Below are positions 29,564-32,500 of a stretch of DNA of 32,500 nt, piece after piece. Position numbers and translations under genes: made by a program. Source of the DNA: Botryococcus braunii (taxonomy: Eukaryota > Chlorophyta > Trebouxiophyceae); contig KV908687.1 of assembly GCA_002005505.1 (NCBI GenBank), positions 84,902 to 117,401 of the forward strand. The letters run 5' to 3'. The notes beneath the pieces are model-generated. The model had not been told where the DNA came from, did not search any database, and worked only from the letters and a program-made list of their open reading frames with translations. Within the stretch, counting starts at the first letter, position 1, and the number at the start of each line of letters is the position of its first letter.

Positions 29564-32500
29564 TTACAAACCACCAGACAAGTTACTGTATGGCACAAAC
29601 CAAACATGATCAGGTGGAGGTGCACATGCACGTGCATCATCTGCAGGCTTAGGACCTCTGTGCATGGCAGAAATGACTTTGCCTTGCATGTCATTGAACA
29701 TAATAGGATAGGACTTGTACCGTACATCATTCTTCAAATCAGCTCTCCACAATATGCCTGATGCTGTGGGCACTCTCCTTACTCTGATAAGACGAGCAAT
29801 GGCCAGCCTTAGCGGCTGCACGTCATCCAAACGTGCCTCTGGAGGTGCGGTCTGGCTTGGGCTGACTTTCAAGAAAAAGCGCACTGACGCCACATAATCT
29901 GCTTGAACCTCACCGTCGATGCCAGGCTCCAGGTAAGACACACGCACATGGTAGGACTCCCTTGTCTTGGTCCTGCCATACTTCATGGAATGAATAATCT
30001 CACCGCTCCCACCTGCATCAGCGTGGCAATATGATAACAAGCTGCTTTGCATTAGTAGGTCTTCAGACCAGCCAGCGGGTATGAGAACTTCGTGGAAGTC
30101 GTTCCACAAGTGCTGCAACCCCGTAAGAGCTTCCAAACGCTCTTCTGGCTTCAATGCACGGCCGCTACCAAGGAGTTGGCATCCCTCGCCATCCCCCTCA
30201 TCTACATTTGAAGCCATCATTGGCTGAGCGGCGGTCCCTATAGACTCGTCAAACGAGACCACCCCACCGCTCGCTTTCAAGCTGGACAACGCCTGTTCCA
30301 GCAAGAGATGCTTTGCCAACGTAATCTCTGGGAAACTTGTTGCCCTATTCTTGAGGATACGCTTGCACTTCTGAACACACCACTCAATCCAATATTCATG
30401 ACCAAAGGCAGCCTTTCCTCGGGCTTCTTCTTGATCTTGCAACCTGCAGATCAGCATGTGAAGGTTGTACGTGCAGAGCACTGGCCCACAGTGCACCTCT
30501 GCAAGTCGAGCAAATTCCTTCAAGTGTGTAGTAGCTGCCTGACATGTTGTGGCTATATCATCCTGGTCCACATGTAGACAAATCCTCAGATGATACAATA
30601 AGCCACGTCTCAGATTGTCCCACATGGCCTGAAGCTCTGGTGTCAGCAAGGGCCTTCCCCTATCTGGTCGTAAGATATACACACTCCAGGTTTCCAGCCA
30701 ATGCAACCATGCTTCCATCACCCAGTTTCCCTTGTTCTTGCTGATGCACGTGTACTGCCTGCCAAAATTCAATGTACTCCTAATATCCTTTGCACGCACG
30801 CGTTTTCTATGACCTTCTTTGAACGCTTGGAAATTCGTATTGCTTCAGGGCAATCACTGCTCCATGCAAGATTCCACAACCTCTTGACTACACCATAAGG
30901 ACCCGCATGAGCAAGAGGGACCGGAAAGGCATTGTTGTAATGCAAGTAAGACAATGCTGCAATAAGTGGTGACATTCCATGGCACCCCACATCTTTCCCT
31001 TCCAAGGGTCTCTCCCTTCCGTTGTCACCTATGACTGTTTCCTTAACTCTGCCATGTTTCACACCCTCCATTAGCCTAGCCCTATATAGGTGGTCACCAT
31101 GTTTAAGCTTACAGACCGGATCTCCAGCAAAGCAAGTTCCATGGTCTTCCCCGGGATAATACGGGCCGAATGGCACTGCCTCCTCATACCCCAAGAACCT
31201 CATGCCATTGATTGACTGACCTCTCAGGCTGCAGTACCCACATCCTAATTCAGCACTATGACCACACCAAAAGGACACCTTCCTATTTGCAGGAGTGTCA
31301 CCTGCCATACCAGCAAGGAGTACTCTGAGCCGAATATGCTGGGTTTGTACCTCCCCATTGACCATACGATGCTCGATGACATCCAAGCCGTCGTTCGCTG
31401 GCACCAAACAAAGCAAATACTTCAGTCTATGCCACATAGATCGAACCTCGTAGGCAACGTGAAGCCAAGGGTCATGCCAAGAGCAAAGGTAGGTCATTTG
31501 AATCGCTGTGGGAGAGGGGGGGGGGTGTGCCTAACAATTCACAACGAACAACAAAGGGAAACTTGATGGAGGGGAGAAGGGTTTTTTTGGGGGCCAGAGG
31601 GGGGGGGGGGCACCACATGTGACATCGCAAGGACTTCTTTGTAATGAGGTACCCTTTCAGGAGAGGGGACGGATACATGATTGGCCAAAATGGGGCAGGG
31701 GGGGGGGGGGGGTGGTCATAGAAGAGGGTGTACCATATTCTTGAGCTTCCTGCAGGATGCCCTTTATAGAAGCATTAATGCTGCTTGGCTGGGTTGGTCC
31801 AGGGATAATGACGACTATTTTACAAAAGCGCAGCTTGTTGCGGTGGCTTGCCGGGATATCAAGGCACCTGGCCCACCCCTCAGCACTTAAAAAGAACTAC
31901 CTCCAAGCTAGAATGAGCTGCAGCACATGCATGGCTATGACATGCCAACATGTTAAGATACACGTATTGCACTTTCTTATGGCATGATCCGGATATGCAT
32001 GCAAGGGTGGAAATCAAAGCATGATGCATATCTTGTCTAAATGAACTTTGCAGTACCTCAACGTAAAGATGGCCGTAGAGTGCTTGGAGGACGTGTAAGG
32101 CTGGTAGCCATCTGAGCCCAGCTCAAATACACATGTGTTGTAATCATCTAGGCTGGCACCAGCTGCCTCATGCAGTCGCCTCGCCTCTGATGACTTGTAA
32201 CAATCGTCCTCTGTATCTCTGCCCGTTGTCCGCAAAGAACACCATTCTGGATCATTAAAAAGTTGCTGTATGGCTCTCCCAAGACTCAAGTCGTACACAA
32301 CAGCGGCAGGTTGCTGTGTTCCACTCTTGAACCGTGGTGTTCCACATACTGGGCACTTCTGAATATTTACGGGCTCATCATATCTGTGACACCCATTGGG
32401 GCATACGTGATGGACGACTTCCTGCAGATTGCGTCCGTTTGATATGCCCAGACATATGTGTAAGCTAGGTGGGTATAGGTTGCTCCTGGGACGATGAGCT
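29564..32500 (-). pseudogene. tnp2-like (CACTA/EnSpm-type) transposase, 5' end outside window, one frameshift
   Basis: Exons on the minus strand: 32500-32057 (open at the window edge), 31867-31734 and 31505-29564. Introns are 189 and 228 nt with GT-AG ends and matching phases. The first exon holds a paired-cysteine motif, HVCPNGCHRY then KCPVCGTPRF, and FNDPEW, as in tnp2 proteins. The second reads HRNKLRF then IIPGPTQPSSINASI, a hallmark of the family. The third has a second Cys/His cluster (WCGHSAELGCGYCSLRG), then FGRQYTCI, GNWVMEAWL, CGPVLCTYNLHML and a C-terminus ending FVPYSNLSGG. The frame changes within a run of four T (plus strand, about 30803-30806): one base appears to be missing, separating the upstream VIEN frame from the downstream RAKDIR frame. 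The family cuts and pastes CACTA elements. Whether the copy is dead or the base loss is a sequence error cannot be told here. Confidence 0.85.

Overview
The window looks like nuclear DNA of a green-lineage eukaryote, most likely a green alga or early-diverging plant. The single host-type gene is a plant-style RBP45/47 triple-RRM protein with seven short GT-AG introns. Around it lie Ty1/copia, chromodomain-bearing Ty3/gypsy and tnp2-type transposon sequences, long CA/TG/GA microsatellites and much non-coding sequence. The species cannot be named from the sequence alone.

Layout. Positions 1-2160 hold no recognisable gene. Positions 2160-2560 carry a C/CA tract and a long hairpin that probably lie in or near the 3' UTR of the RBP45/47 gene, whose eight exons run on the minus strand from 4970 down to 2780. 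From about 5.9 to 25.1 kb the window is a nest of insertions that can be resolved by target-site duplications (TSDs). A small fold-back repeat (about 6.0 kb, resuming at 24837) was split by a minus-strand chromovirus (6227-24831, TSD CCTAT). That element was split by a plus-strand copia element with one intact 1464-codon gag-pol (7707-14806, TSD GTCTC). A non-coding 5.26-kb A-B-A-B-A element (19567-24827, TSD TACA) sits exactly at the outer end of the chromovirus LTR. Positions 25.1-29.5 kb are gene-poor and rich in microsatellites, including a (GA)n tract of about 430 bp. From 29564 to the window edge lies a spliced, frameshifted tnp2-like transposase gene on the minus strand, cut off at its 5' end.

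Most interesting observations. (1) Each copia LTR holds a 239-nt segment twice: once interrupted by two sequences that look exactly like GT-AG introns (92 and 85 nt), and again downstream as a perfect spliced, intron-free copy ending at the U5 terminus. This looks like a spliced leader cDNA written back into the LTR. (2) The A-B-A-B-A element is built of A units that have their own 29-bp imperfect terminal inverted repeats and lie in direct tandem with a non-coding B unit, which is neither an ordinary LTR element nor an ordinary MITE. (3) From about 14.26 to 18.9 kb, small deletions appear in two unrelated elements and run straight across their boundary, which looks more like poor consensus sequence than biological decay.

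The transposable elements do not act together as a pathway. The RBP45/47 gene is the only likely host gene and appears complete.
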